From: Mycobacterium sp. 236(2023) | GTDB taxonomy: Bacteria > Actinomycetota > Actinomycetes > Mycobacteriales > Mycobacteriaceae | Direction of reading: 5' to 3' | DNA: 64,000 nucleotides | Assembly (NCBI RefSeq): GCF_029623955.1 | Contig: NZ_JARSBP010000003.1 | Span: forward strand, 682,001 to 746,000 | Shown here: positions 48,828 to 57,490 of the stretch, one piece after another | Layout: every line of letters begins with the position of its first letter | Numbering within the stretch: position 1 is the stretch's first letter | Notes under the pieces: generated by a model | What the model saw: only the letters and a program-made list of their open reading frames with translations | What the model was told of the DNA's origin: nothing | The model's database searches: none | Program-made: the position numbers and the translations under genes

Positions 48828-49481
48828 ATGAACCTGCTGAGTTCCCGGTCGCAGCATCCGGGTTGGCCGCAGGCGGTCGGCCCGCTGGTGGTGTCGGCCG
48901 GGACGGTGCGGCTGCGCCCGATCAGGTTGCGCGATGCGGCTCAGTGGAGCCGGATCCGCCTGGCCGACCGGGGGCACCTGGAACCGTGGGAGCCGTCCAC
49001 GGACATGAATTGGGAACTGCGGCACTCTGTTTCGGCATGGCCGTCGGTGTGCTCGGGCCTCCGGTCGGAGGCCCGTAAGGGGCGGATGCTGCCGTATGCG
49101 ATCGAGTTGGACGGGCAGTTTGCGGGTCAGCTGACGATAGGGAACGTCACCCACGGTGCACTGCGGTCGGCGTGGATCGGCTATTGGGTGGCCAGCGGTT
49201 CGACAGGTGGTGGTGTCGCGACCGCGGCGTTGGCCCTGGGGTTGGACCATTGCTTCGGGCCCGTCATGCTTCACCGCGTCGAAGCCACGGTGCGGCCGGA
49301 GAACGCGGCAAGCCGGGCTGTCCTGGCAAAGGCCGGATTCCGGGAAGAGGGCCTGCTGAAGCGTTATCTGGATGTCGATCGCGCGTGGCGGGACCACTTG
49401 CTGGTGGCGATCACGGTCGAGGAGCTGAACGGGTCGGTGGCGTCGGCTTTGGTCCGTTCCGGGCACGCCTCCTGGGCCTGA
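48828..49481 (+). CDS. rimJ: GNAT acetyltransferase, RimJ-like
   Basis: 217-residue acetyltransferase of the RimJ/RimL family, which acetylate N-termini of ribosomal or other proteins. The acetyl-CoA motif is around GSTGGGVATAALALG, and RPENAASRAVLAKAGFREEG is the usual C-terminal part. Its gene follows the Glp-like gene by 20 bases. Confidence 0.88.
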   Translation: MNLLSSRSQHPGWPQAVGPLVVSAGTVRLRPIRLRDAAQWSRIRLADRGHLEPWEPSTDMNWELRHSVSAWPSVCSGLRSEARKGRMLPYAIELDGQFAGQLTIGNVTHGALRSAWIGYWVASGSTGGGVATAALALGLDHCFGPVMLHRVEATVRPENAASRAVLAKAGFREEGLLKRYLDVDRAWRDHLLVAITVEELNGSVASALVRSGHASWA

Positions 49482-49504
49482 GGGCGGTTTGCCGCACCCC
49501 GGCT

Positions 49505-49527
49505 GTTACTCATGTGACACGTGTGAC
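49505..49527. promoter_or_regulatory. Three GTnAC direct repeats upstream of glpR
   Basis: GTTAC (49505), GTGAC (49514) and GTGAC (49523) repeat every nine bases. Direct GTnAC repeats resemble MtrA-type sites, and MtrA controls envelope and division genes. The nine-base period is unusual, so the assignment is tentative. Confidence 0.35.
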
Positions 49528-49548
49528 GGTTGGTGCTTGTATCCAGCG

Positions 49549-49566
49549 AATTACAGGTGTGTAATT
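49549..49566. promoter_or_regulatory. Palindrome upstream of glpR
   Basis: AATTACA and TGTAATT form perfect 7-bp arms around GGTG, 68 bp before the glpR ATG. It is A+T-rich against a G+C-rich background and could overlap the promoter. Confidence 0.4.
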
Positions 49567-49633
49567 GTGTCGGCGCGCCGCCCATGGATGCGCTGGTCAC
49601 AGACCTAGCCTGATGGGGAAAGGAGCAGGCGCC

Positions 49634-50656
49634 ATGCCAAGCATCCCCCAATCTCTTCTCTGGATCTCGCTCGTCGTGCTTTGGCTCTTCGTGCTTGTCC
49701 CGATGCTGATCAGCAAGCGGGACGCCGTTCGCCGAACCAGTGACGTCGCGCTGGCCACCCGCGTGCTCAACAGCACCGCCGGCGCCCGGCTGCGCAGACG
49801 TCGCGGTCCCGCGTCCGGGCACCGCAGCGATCCGGACTGGCAGCCCGCCGAGGACGTCGACGTCGACGAGGCCGAGGAGGCGCCCAGCCGCGCGGTGGTC
49901 ATGGTGGCCGCCGAAGCCGACGGCGCGGGCGCCGAACCCGACTACCTGGACGTCGACGTGGTCGAGGACTCCGGAGCGCTGCCGGTCGCGGACGTCGCCG
50001 AGGAGCCCGTCGCGGCCGAAAGCGACGAGCTGACGTTGGATTTCGACGGAGCTGCTGCGCGGCACGAGGCGGCCGTCGAGGACGACGAGCGCGATACGTC
50101 CGATGACACCGGCGTCTACTCGGTGATCGACGACGAGTACGAGTACGTCGACGACTCATCCGAGATGGAGGAGGAGTCGGCGGAGTCGGAGGGGCCGGAG
50201 ACCCCGGTCGCGCACTCGATCAGCGATGCGCGGCGCCGCCGCCGCGAGTCGACCACGGCTGCTGCGGTGTCGGCGCGCAAGTACCGCTTCCGCGCCCGCA
50301 CCATCGCCGTGATGGCGGTGCTGATGCTGGCGAGCGCCGTCGCGGCGTTCACCTGGTCGTCGACGATGTGGTACGCCACGGCCGTATCCGCGTCGGTGAC
50401 GCTGCTCTACCTCGCCTACCTGCGCCGCCAGACCCGTATCGAAGAGCAGGTGCGCCGGCGTCGCGCCCAGCGGATGGCCAGGTCACGGCTCGGGGTCGAG
50501 AACACCAGCGATCGGGAGTACGACGTGACCCCGTCGCGCTTGCGCAGGCCCGGTGCCGCGGTGCTGGAAATCGACGACGAGGACCCCGCATTCGAGCATC
50601 TCGACTACGTGCCGTTCGCTCGTCACTACGACCTGCCGCGCGCTTCTGGCCAGTAG
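49634..50656 (+). CDS. Divisome membrane protein GlpR/SepX
   Basis: 340-residue homologue of Rv0996. An N-terminal TM helix (about 8-28), a long acidic region (about 70-200, many D and E), and two C-terminal TM helices (about 222-241 and 245-263) followed by a basic segment (RRRRAQRMARSR). This layout fits SepX/GlpR proteins, which bind Glp and help place the division septum in actinobacteria. ATG follows AGGAG by eight bases. The Glp-like gene two positions upstream supports the pair. Confidence 0.88.
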   Translation: MPSIPQSLLWISLVVLWLFVLVPMLISKRDAVRRTSDVALATRVLNSTAGARLRRRRGPASGHRSDPDWQPAEDVDVDEAEEAPSRAVVMVAAEADGAGAEPDYLDVDVVEDSGALPVADVAEEPVAAESDELTLDFDGAAARHEAAVEDDERDTSDDTGVYSVIDDEYEYVDDSSEMEEESAESEGPETPVAHSISDARRRRRESTTAAAVSARKYRFRARTIAVMAVLMLASAVAAFTWSSTMWYATAVSASVTLLYLAYLRRQTRIEEQVRRRRAQRMARSRLGVENTSDREYDVTPSRLRRPGAAVLEIDDEDPAFEHLDYVPFARHYDLPRASGQ

Positions 50657-50709
50657 TCACCTCGCGATTTCTGGCGGTGCCCGGCGGCTGATAACCTGTA
50701 CCGGCACTA

Positions 50710-50782
50710 GGGGCTATAGCGCAGTTGGTAGCGCGTCTCGTTCGCATCGAGAAGGTCAGGGGTTCGATTCCCCTTAGCTCCA
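50710..50782 (+). tRNA. tRNA-Ala (anticodon CGC)
   Basis: A 73-base cloverleaf: acceptor GGGGCTA pairs with TAGCTCC, the anticodon stem TCTCG/CGAGA holds the loop TTCGCAT with anticodon CGC, and the T-arm GGGG-TTCGATT-CCCC is standard. The discriminator is A and no CCA is encoded. Confidence 0.95.
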
Positions 50783-51189
50783 CAACGTTTCAGCAGTTCA
50801 AGACGCCCGCTTCGGCCAGCTTGAATTCAGGATCGAACACTCGGGCCGCAGCGGCGAAAATCCGTGATGATCTTGGACATGTCTGCTGGGCCACACTGTT
50901 CGACCGGCGTCGCCCTGACGGTCTCGATGCGTGACGCGCCGCGGGACGACTTGTACAGCTTTGGTTCGTGACGAGTCGGTAGGTGCGTCAGTTTGATGCG
51001 GCGCTCTGGCAAAGAGCGGCGGTGCGCCTCCGGGTCCGCTTCGCGAATTGGGGGCAAACAATAGCCCCCCTGTGTCTGTTGATCTTGAAATCGCACTTGG
51101 TCATGCACGTTGAGGCAGGCCAGACACTATTGACTCGCGCGTAAGCTAAGTAATAGATTGCGGTGAATCTATCGTCGGGGGGAACCGCA
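50783..51189. other. Stretch after tRNA-Ala without a confident gene
   Basis: About 400 bases of lower coding quality. A frame on the minus strand from 51108 to 50827 (residues KLTHLPTRHEPKLYKSS, PADMSKIITDFRRC) reads like part of a real protein but lacks a clear start or ribosome site, and may be a decayed gene. No copy of the tRNA 3' end is seen further on, so no attachment-site pair is proven. TTGACT-N18-TAGATT (51130-51159) before the next gene is a likely promoter. Confidence 0.45.
51130..51159 (+). promoter_or_regulatory. Predicted promoter of the large secreted protein gene
   Basis: TTGACT at 51130-51135, an 18-bp spacer and TAGATT at 51154-51159, 31 bp before the ATG, match a sigma-A promoter. 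Confidence 0.5.
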
Positions 51190-53133
51190 ATGAGTTCAGC
51201 AAAGCATGCAGCGCGCGTTGGTGCGGTCGCGTTCACCCTCGGTCTCGGCGCAGCGATGGCCAGTGGTACCGCTTATGCTGCGCCGGACGACCCTTCGGAG
51301 GGCTCGGGCGGTTCCTCATCGTCCGCGGAGTCGCACCCGTCAACCACGAAGTCGGCAGACAAGAAGCCTTTAAACAAGAACTCCGCCGGGTCGTCGGATA
51401 CCGCAGACACCGCTCAAGGCCCGTCGGACGATACCGACCACGACCTCGGGGACTCGAAATCCGACGCTGAGCGTGCCGGGGGCGGCGAGGACGGCGCGGC
51501 CGGCGCAGAGAGTGTCAAGATAAGGGAAAAGCATTCGCGCACAGGGCCATCCGCGACATCGGCAGACGATCAGCCAATTGAATCGCCCGAGGTTGTAGAC
51601 GGCGGAGACCCGGTTTTGCCGGACGACAACTCTACGGGTGCGGTCGTCGAAGAGCCGACCACCACGGCTCCGGGGCGCAGTGATACCCCCACGGTCGGTG
51701 CTGGTGATGCGGGATCCGAGACGTTGGCCGACGACCGCGGTCCCACGGTCGTGTCCCGGCCCCTCGGCTCGGCGGAACTCACCGTCTCAAATGTCGAAGG
51801 TGACGACCTGCCCAGCGGACCCTCAGGACCAGCGCTGCTGCTCGCCGTGGTCCAGGGGGTGATCCGTGATTTCAACCGGTTCTTCTTCAACAGCAGGCCA
51901 TCATTCGATCCTCGCCAGGTCGTGGCATCCGGGGCCACCGGAATGGTTTACGGCACCCTGAACGCTTCGGACCGCGATGGCGACCCATTGGTCTACACGG
52001 TGACCGAGCAACCCGTGAACGGCACGGTCGTCGTTAATCCGGACGGCACCTACGTCTATATTCCCAAGCAGGAGTTGCTGTCCGCGGGTGGTCAGTGCGG
52101 CCCCACCGCTTGCTTCGACGCGTACACCGACTCGTTCAAAGTCGACGTCGCCGACAAGGGCTTCAACCTCCGCAAACTCATTGGCTACCTCATCGGCGCA
52201 CCGACCTCCGTGGCGACGTCGGTGTCCGTGAACGTCCCGCAGACCAACGTCGGCGCAGGCGCACTTTCCCAGACCTTCCGGGTCTACAACGCCACGCGCA
52301 ACCAGGTCAAGATCACGACCACGACCGCTTTCACCAAGACCCACGACGCCGGAATCAACACGTTGAACGCTCCTGCCCTCGGTGCCACCTTGGAACCGGG
52401 CGAGTTCCACGAATATCAGGTGACTTTCTGGGCGTTCCATGTCACAGGAGTCGAGGTCACCTATACCTCGACCGATGGTTCGGCGTGGAGAACCTACATG
52501 TCCACCGACCTGTTCAACAGCCGAGGGATCACCTGCAAGACCAGCAACGCCGTGTGCAATCCCACCAGCTTCACCGGCGGTGACACGATCGTGTTGATGG
52601 AGCAGCCCGGCGCGCCGGACATAGAGATCCCCGCGGGTCAGGGCCAGCGGCAGGCGGATGTGCTGAATCGGATGTGCAGCGGTGGAATCGCGAGCTGCTC
52701 ATTCAAGGTGCGTAGCAAGGTGGCAACGTACGCGCCGCGCCGCCAGGTCTGGGACTACACGACGGGAAGCGGCTCGGCCAACCTCTCGGAAGCGATAAAG
52801 ATCTCCAATAGCGCTTCCAACAGCGTCGAGGTGAGTGCCAAAGCCGGCGTCAATATCAAAGCGATCGTCTCCGCCGAGATCGCCAGCAAGTACTCACACA
52901 CCTGGACCGAGGGTTACGAGGTCAACCGCACCATCAGCAATACTGTGAAGCCGTACACGCACTTCATCCTCTACGTCGAAACCCCGGTGCAGCGGTACAC
53001 AGGAGACTTCACGGTGAAGATCGGCAACACCACGTGGACGCTGCGGGACGTGTACTTCGATCAGCCTGACAAGGACCGTACTGTGCGCTACCTAGAGGTA
53101 GACGTCCCGGTTCGCCCCCGCACCATCGTTTAG
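51190..53133 (+). CDS. Large secreted protein: cadherin/VCBS-like domain plus aerolysin (ETX/MTX2)-like C-terminus
   Basis: 647 residues. A Sec signal (1-30, site after GTAYA) is followed by a low-complexity acidic/serine region (about 31-215), then a VCBS/cadherin-like domain (about 235-330: [30 protein letters not shown]). Residues about 350-645 are beta-rich. The last 120 ([50 protein letters not shown]) have the alternating polar/apolar strands and the YTGDF-type motif of ETX/MTX2 aerolysin-like pore formers. Cysteines come in a few pairs. It stands alone next to tRNA-Ala, an accessory position. Pore formation is a structural inference. Confidence 0.7.
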   Translation: MSSAKHAARVGAVAFTLGLGAAMASGTAYAAPDDPSEGSGGSSSSAESHPSTTKSADKKPLNKNSAGSSDTADTAQGPSDDTDHDLGDSKSDAERAGGGEDGAAGAESVKIREKHSRTGPSATSADDQPIESPEVVDGGDPVLPDDNSTGAVVEEPTTTAPGRSDTPTVGAGDAGSETLADDRGPTVVSRPLGSAELTVSNVEGDDLPSGPSGPALLLAVVQGVIRDFNRFFFNSRPSFDPRQVVASGATGMVYGTLNASDRDGDPLVYTVTEQPVNGTVVVNPDGTYVYIPKQELLSAGGQCGPTACFDAYTDSFKVDVADKGFNLRKLIGYLIGAPTSVATSVSVNVPQTNVGAGALSQTFRVYNATRNQVKITTTTAFTKTHDAGINTLNAPALGATLEPGEFHEYQVTFWAFHVTGVEVTYTSTDGSAWRTYMSTDLFNSRGITCKTSNAVCNPTSFTGGDTIVLMEQPGAPDIEIPAGQGQRQADVLNRMCSGGIASCSFKVRSKVATYAPRRQVWDYTTGSGSANLSEAIKISNSASNSVEVSAKAGVNIKAIVSAEIASKYSHTWTEGYEVNRTISNTVKPYTHFILYVETPVQRYTGDFTVKIGNTTWTLRDVYFDQPDKDRTVRYLEVDVPVRPRTIV

Positions 53134-53171
53134 CTCAGAGCGTCTCTGTAGTTCCACTCGTTTCGGCCTTG

Positions 53172-53495
53172 TCAGCGGTAGTAGATCTCCAACCGCTCGA
53201 TCAAACCGTCGCGCACCGTGAAAATGTCTGCGGCGTAGACGAAATGGCCCGGCTCCCCGAGTGGGCTGGATGCCCTGATCTGGACGATCTCGGTGTCGCC
53301 GTCGCGGAACTGCGCCTCGATCTCGGTCACCGCCTGGCCGGCGAACACCACCGTCTTGTAGAACTGTCGCAGGGCGGCTGGGTCGGCGAAGATCCCCGCC
53401 GGGTGCGCCAGGCGCGCCGTCGGCGCGAACAAGCCCATCAATGCGTGGATGTCGGCACGGTTGACCGCGTCGATGTACTGCTCGGCCACGCTCAT
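53172..53495 (-). CDS. SnoaL/NTF2-like protein
   Basis: 107-residue NTF2-fold protein (AEQYIDAVNRADIHALMGLFAPTA start). Family members are steroid isomerases, cyclases or lyases. The ATG overlaps the P450 stop (ATGA), so it acts with the P450, perhaps in modification of an aromatic or lipid substrate. Confidence 0.8.
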   Translation of the reverse strand: MSVAEQYIDAVNRADIHALMGLFAPTARLAHPAGIFADPAALRQFYKTVVFAGQAVTEIEAQFRDGDTEIVQIRASSPLGEPGHFVYAADIFTVRDGLIERLEIYYR

Positions 53496-54742
53496 GGTTG
53501 ATCGCCTCCGTGAGGTTCGAGGGCGACCCGCATGTGCCGGACTCCGCTGTGCTTGTTGCTCCGGACGTACTCGATCGGTGCGGTCATCGTCACGCTGCCG
53601 ACCCGATCGAGTAGCGCATCGAACATCACCTGCATCTCCATCCGCGCCAGTGACGCGCCCAGGCAGAAATGCACGCCCCGGCCGAATGCCAAGTGCGGGT
53701 TGGGATTACGGTCCACATCGAAGACGTATGGGTCGGTGAAGACGGCGTCGTCGCGGTTGGCTGACGCCCACCACAGGCTCACCTTGTCGCCCGCCCTGAT
53801 GTGTTGTCCGCGCATCTCGACATCACGGGTCGCCGTGCGCCTGTTGTATGGAGTGGACGACGCCCACCGGAGCATCTCCTCGACCGCTGTGGGCAAGAGG
53901 CTGCGGTCGTCTCGAAGTCGTTGCCAGACTTGCGGTCTCTCGCTCAGGGCAGACATTCCGATGGCGATCGAATTGCGCGTGGTCTCGCTTCCCGCAGCGA
54001 TGATCAGGCTCAAGAACAGACGCTGCTCGTTTTCGGTGAGTGGCGCATCATCGATGAGGGCGTGGGTGACGATCGACAGCAGATCCGCCGTCGGCGGTTC
54101 ACTGCGCTTGCGCTCCAACAGCTTTGTGCCGTAGGTGAACATCTGCGCTTGCGCCTGTGCCACGCGATCGCTGGTCTCGCCGATCTCGCGTTCCTCGTAG
54201 TCGAGGGTGACGTTCGCCCAGTTCATCAGTTCGTGGCGGTCTTCCTGAGGCACGCCTGCCAGTTCGGCCACTGCCTGCAACGGCAGTTCGGCTGCCACGT
54301 CGACGAGGAAGTCGCACTCACCTTTGGCCAGGGCGGCGTCGACGATCCCGACCGCCCGGTCGCGCAGGCCACTCTCGATGGCGCGCAGTGCGCGCGGCGT
54401 CGTACTCGGTGTCAGCAGGCGGCGGATCTTCGCGTGACGCGGGTCGTCCATCATGTTGAGCAGCGCGCCGACGGCGAATTCCATCGGCATGTCCTCGAGT
54501 GTGGTGCCGCCGCCCGCGCGGTCACCGCCCGTCTCCGACGAGAACGTCTCGCTGTCGGCGGCGACCGCGACGATGTCGGCGTGTCGGCTGAGCACCCAAA
54601 ACCCCTCGCCGCCGGGCGTATGCTCCGTCGGCGGATGCCACCAGACGGGGGCGTCGCGGCGTAACCCGTCGAAGAACTCGAACGGGAAACCGTTGGTGAA
54701 GCGGTTCAGGTCGGTCAGGTCGAAATCGGCCACGGTCGACAT
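53492..54742 (-). CDS. Cytochrome P450
   Basis: 416-residue P450. I-helix AGSETTRN, ExxR in VEEMLR, and the haem loop FGRGVHFCLGASLAR with Cys about 360 are all intact. It resembles the bacterial CYP families for sterols, terpenes or aromatics; the substrate cannot be told. It needs a ferredoxin system encoded elsewhere. Upstream the region is free of a KstR-like box. It is cotranscribed with the SnoaL gene. Confidence 0.93.
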   Translation of the reverse strand: MSTVADFDLTDLNRFTNGFPFEFFDGLRRDAPVWWHPPTEHTPGGEGFWVLSRHADIVAVAADSETFSSETGGDRAGGGTTLEDMPMEFAVGALLNMMDDPRHAKIRRLLTPSTTPRALRAIESGLRDRAVGIVDAALAKGECDFLVDVAAELPLQAVAELAGVPQEDRHELMNWANVTLDYEEREIGETSDRVAQAQAQMFTYGTKLLERKRSEPPTADLLSIVTHALIDDAPLTENEQRLFLSLIIAAGSETTRNSIAIGMSALSERPQVWQRLRDDRSLLPTAVEEMLRWASSTPYNRRTATRDVEMRGQHIRAGDKVSLWWASANRDDAVFTDPYVFDVDRNPNPHLAFGRGVHFCLGASLARMEMQVMFDALLDRVGSVTMTAPIEYVRSNKHSGVRHMRVALEPHGGDQP

Positions 54743-54777
54743 GACCTAGACCATACGTAGTCCGCGAGGATGTCTTG

Positions 54778-55212
54778 TCAGAACGGGCTGCTATTCGACT
54801 GCGTCTTCGCGTCCTCGGGGCGCGGTCCGTACTTACGGACATAGTCGTCGTGCATCTTCGCGTCCTTCTTGCGCTGGATGACGTCGACGAGGTTCGGGTC
54901 CAGCCCTTGGCGCGCGAGCCGGTGCCTGCGCCAAACCTTGTTGAGCGCCAACGCCATCAGCAGCGCCCAGACGTATATCGGCGCCGTCATCTCCAGGCGC
55001 ATGTAGATCGGCGCGGGTAGCAACCACAGCGGCGCGAGAATGATCAGCGGCGGAATCGCGTACCGGATCATGTGCCGCCGGATCGCGCCTTGGCCGGCGA
55101 GATCCTCTGCGACCCAGCGGTTCATCGACTGGGGGAGGCGCTTGCCGTAGCAGTACAGCAGGTACTGCCAGAAGTTCGGTTTGTCGCCGTGCTCGGGCTC
55201 TTGGATGGTCAT
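54778..55212 (-). CDS. DUF5313 membrane protein
   Basis: 144 residues with two hydrophobic helices (about 50-66 and 75-92) between basic ends. DUF5313 proteins occur in mycobacteria and related genera, function unknown. Its ATG overlaps the stop of the MarR/OhrR-like gene (ATGA), so it is the output of that regulator's own operon and may be induced by peroxide stress. Confidence 0.8.
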   Translation of the reverse strand: MTIQEPEHGDKPNFWQYLLYCYGKRLPQSMNRWVAEDLAGQGAIRRHMIRYAIPPLIILAPLWLLPAPIYMRLEMTAPIYVWALLMALALNKVWRRHRLARQGLDPNLVDVIQRKKDAKMHDDYVRKYGPRPEDAKTQSNSSPF

Positions 55213-55724
55213 CGACGCTCCTTTGCGTGGGCTGGTTCCGGCCGCAGTGCGCCCGCCGCGACGGCGGCGGTGTTGATGCGGGTGAGTACTTCGTGCAGAT
55301 GCTCCAGTTCGGCCATCTCGACGCCCAGGCGCGCGACGACGGCCGGGGGAATCTCGAGCGCTTTCTCACGCAGCGCGGCCCCTGCTGCGGTGAGTTGGAC
55401 GTCGGTGGAGCGTTCGTCGGTGGCATTGCGGGCCCGCGAGATCAGGCCGATCGCTTCGAGGCGTTTGAGCATCGGCGACAGCGTGGCCGAATCCAATTGC
55501 AGTGCAGCGGCAATCGCTTTCACCGAGAGTGGGGAGGGGGTGGTGAGCCGCTTGTGGTGATCCCACAGGGCCAGCATCACCAGGTACTGCGGATGTGTCA
55601 GTCCCAATGGTTCCAGCAGCGGCCGGTAGACCGCGAGGACCGCCCGGTTCGTGGTGGCCAGCGCGAAGCAGACCTGACGCTCCAAGGCGAGAGGATCGAC
55701 ATCGGGGAGGGCGGTGACGGCCAT
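55209..55724 (-). CDS. MarR-family regulator, OhrR-like
   Basis: 171-residue winged-helix repressor. The N-terminal ERQVCFALATTNRAVLAVYRPLLEPLGL matches OhrR proteins, with Cys19 at the place of the peroxide-sensing cysteine; the wing has RNATDERSTDVQLT. ATG 55724 is preferred; a TTG at 55745 would put the operator in the coding sequence. The palindrome at 55736 is a likely autoregulatory site. Organic-hydroperoxide sensing is inferred; no ohr gene is adjacent. Confidence 0.85.
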   Translation of the reverse strand: MAVTALPDVDPLALERQVCFALATTNRAVLAVYRPLLEPLGLTHPQYLVMLALWDHHKRLTTPSPLSVKAIAAALQLDSATLSPMLKRLEAIGLISRARNATDERSTDVQLTAAGAALREKALEIPPAVVARLGVEMAELEHLHEVLTRINTAAVAAGALRPEPAHAKERR

Positions 55725-55735
55725 ACTTAGATAGT

Positions 55736-55752
55736 GCCCTAACAATTAGGGC
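55736..55752. promoter_or_regulatory. Operator of the OhrR-like regulator
   Basis: GCCCTAACAATTAGGGC has perfect 7-bp arms around CAA, 12 bp before the ATG of the OhrR-like gene. CTAACAATTAG-type palindromes suit MarR dimers. Confidence 0.6.
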
Positions 55753-55771
55753 GCTAGCAATATCGCCTCGG

Positions 55772-56656
55772 TCACTCCGTGCCGATGGTCACCCCGGCTG
55801 CCCGTTCCATCGGTTTGACCACGGACGTGAAGTCCGAGCCCGGCCCTTCCTCGGCCTGGGTTTCGCGCCACAGTTGCGCCACCGACTCGGCGAGGGCCAC
55901 CGGCGATCCCAGCGCCTCGGCCTCGGCGAGATACAGTAGCACGTCCTTGGTCATCAGGCCCGTGGCGAAACCGTAGTCGAAGGTGCGGGGTAGCACCGCC
56001 CGCGGAAACTTGTCCCGGCTGGCGTGTGTACCGCCCGACCCCGAGTTGAGCACGTCGATCATCACCGGTGCGTCGAGCCCGGCCTTGGTGCCCATCACCA
56101 TCACCTCGGCCGTCACCGCGAGTGTCGTCGCGGCCACCAGATTGTTGATCAGCTTCATCGTCTGCGCCGCGCCTGGCTGCTCGGAGACGAAGTGCGCGCG
56201 TCCCAATTCCGCGAACACCGGCGCTAGGCTGTCGAATTCACGTCGGGGGCCTGACACCATCAGCGTGAGCGCACCTGCCTGCGCCCCGTGTACGCCACCA
56301 CTGACCGGCGCGTCCAGTGCCGCGATGTCGCGCGCCGCGAACACTTCCTGATTACGTTGCGCCGCAAGTTGACCCACGGTCGACAGATCGACGAACCGCC
56401 GGACTTGAGACCCCTCGGCGACCTCGGCCGCAACCGCGTTCGACACCTGCGGGGTCGGCAGGCTGGCCAACACGGTCTCGGCGCTGCCGCCGACACCCCG
56501 GGCCGACGAGGCTACCTCGGCGCCCAGCTGTGCCGCCCGCTCGACGGCGTCAGCGGAGGTGTCGAACACCGTCACCCGATACCCGGCCGCGACGAGGCGG
56601 CCCATCATCGGGAACCCCATGTTGCCCAGCCCGACAAAGCCGAGTTTCGTGCTCAT
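55772..56656 (-). CDS. 3-hydroxyisobutyrate dehydrogenase-like oxidoreductase
   Basis: 294-residue beta-hydroxyacid dehydrogenase: NAD-binding GFVGLGNMGFPM at the start, DAPVSGGVHGAQAG (substrate), and catalytic Lys in MKLINNLV. The family oxidises 3-hydroxyisobutyrate, tartronate semialdehyde and similar acids. It ends a cupin - CMD - dehydrogenase cluster, which may treat ring-cleavage or methyl-branched products. The CMD gene ends three bases before this ATG. Confidence 0.88.
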   Translation of the reverse strand: MSTKLGFVGLGNMGFPMMGRLVAAGYRVTVFDTSADAVERAAQLGAEVASSARGVGGSAETVLASLPTPQVSNAVAAEVAEGSQVRRFVDLSTVGQLAAQRNQEVFAARDIAALDAPVSGGVHGAQAGALTLMVSGPRREFDSLAPVFAELGRAHFVSEQPGAAQTMKLINNLVAATTLAVTAEVMVMGTKAGLDAPVMIDVLNSGSGGTHASRDKFPRAVLPRTFDYGFATGLMTKDVLLYLAEAEALGSPVALAESVAQLWRETQAEEGPGSDFTSVVKPMERAAGVTIGTE

Positions 56657-56659
56657 CGG

Positions 56660-57040
56660 CTACTCGCCGTCCAGCTCGGCGAACGCGGCCCTGGCGATCC
56701 GGAAACTGTCGACGGCCGCGGGAATGCCCGCGTAGATACCGACCTGAAGGAAGATCTCCCGGATCTCGTCCCGCGTGACCCCATTGGTCAATGCCCCGCG
56801 AATGTGCGTGGCGAGTTCGTGGGGCCGGTTGAGCGTCGCGATCATCGCGAGGTTGAGCATGCTGCGCGTCTTCAGCGGCAGGCCCTCGCGCCCCCACACC
56901 GCACCCCAACAGTATTCGGTCACCAGGTCCTGCAGGGGTTGTGAGAACTCGTCGGCGTTGGCCGCCGCCCGTTCGACATACTCGGCTCCGAGCACCGCCG
57001 TCCGGATCTCCCTGCCCTTCTCGTACGTCTCGCGGTTCAT
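56660..57040 (-). CDS. Carboxymuconolactone decarboxylase family protein
   Basis: 126-residue helical protein of the CMD/AhpD-like family (TEYCWGAVWGREGL, KTRSMLNLAMIATLNR, ALTNGVTRDEIREIFLQ). It resembles PcaC, which acts on 4-carboxymuconolactone in the beta-ketoadipate pathway, though the CxxC of AhpD is absent. ATG 57040 overlaps the cupin stop (ATGA). Confidence 0.85.
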   Translation of the reverse strand: MNRETYEKGREIRTAVLGAEYVERAAANADEFSQPLQDLVTEYCWGAVWGREGLPLKTRSMLNLAMIATLNRPHELATHIRGALTNGVTRDEIREIFLQVGIYAGIPAAVDSFRIARAAFAELDGE

Positions 57041-57462
57041 GCCGGAGGCGGGGTGCCGATGAGCACGGCGCTGAGCCGGCAGCCGTCCGGTCCACCGCGC
57101 CACGCATGGTCGACCCCGGTGAGCACCACCAGGTCGCCCTGCTCGAGGTGATGTGAGCCGTCGTCGAGGACGAGGTCGACGGTGCCCGAGAGCACCGTCT
57201 GCAGGTCGAGCGTGTCGGTGTGGTGCATGGGCGTCTCGGAGTCAGGTCCGAGTTCGACGAACATCCACCGCACCAGCCCGGGTGCGATGCCCTGGTCGAT
57301 CAGCGGCGCGGCGCCGGCCGGCCGGGCCGGGGGCGGGGTGTCCGACGTGGCGAAGGGGATGCCCATCGCGAAGCCGGGCGCCAACTGGTCGAGCGTCAAC
57401 TCGTCCTGGCTCAGGACGCAGGACTTGCCGTCCGCGTCGACTCCGGTGATCAAAGTCCGCAC
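57037..57462 (-). CDS. Cupin-domain protein
   Basis: About 141 residues with one cupin barrel. Metal-ligand motifs are seen as PMHHTDTLDLQTVLSG (His, His, Asp/Glu region) and VLTGVDHAWRG (His). GTG 57462 with GAGGG upstream is chosen; ATG 57483 and 57561 are alternatives. It is the first gene of the cupin - CMD - dehydrogenase unit, so it may act in the same catabolic path or sense its substrate. Confidence 0.78.
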   Translation of the reverse strand: MRTLITGVDADGKSCVLSQDELTLDQLAPGFAMGIPFATSDTPPPARPAGAAPLIDQGIAPGLVRWMFVELGPDSETPMHHTDTLDLQTVLSGTVDLVLDDGSHHLEQGDLVVLTGVDHAWRGGPDGCRLSAVLIGTPPPA

Positions 57463-57490
57463 TTTCCCTCGCTCCCTTGGCATCACGGAG

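Noticed and set aside
50710..50782. tRNA-Ala as an integration site for an element
   Set aside because: No integrase gene and no second copy of the tRNA 3' end were found in the window.
50827..51108. Possible minus-strand gene after tRNA-Ala
   Set aside because: It has some protein-like stretches but no start signal, no family match and no neighbours in an operon; kept only as a possible remnant.
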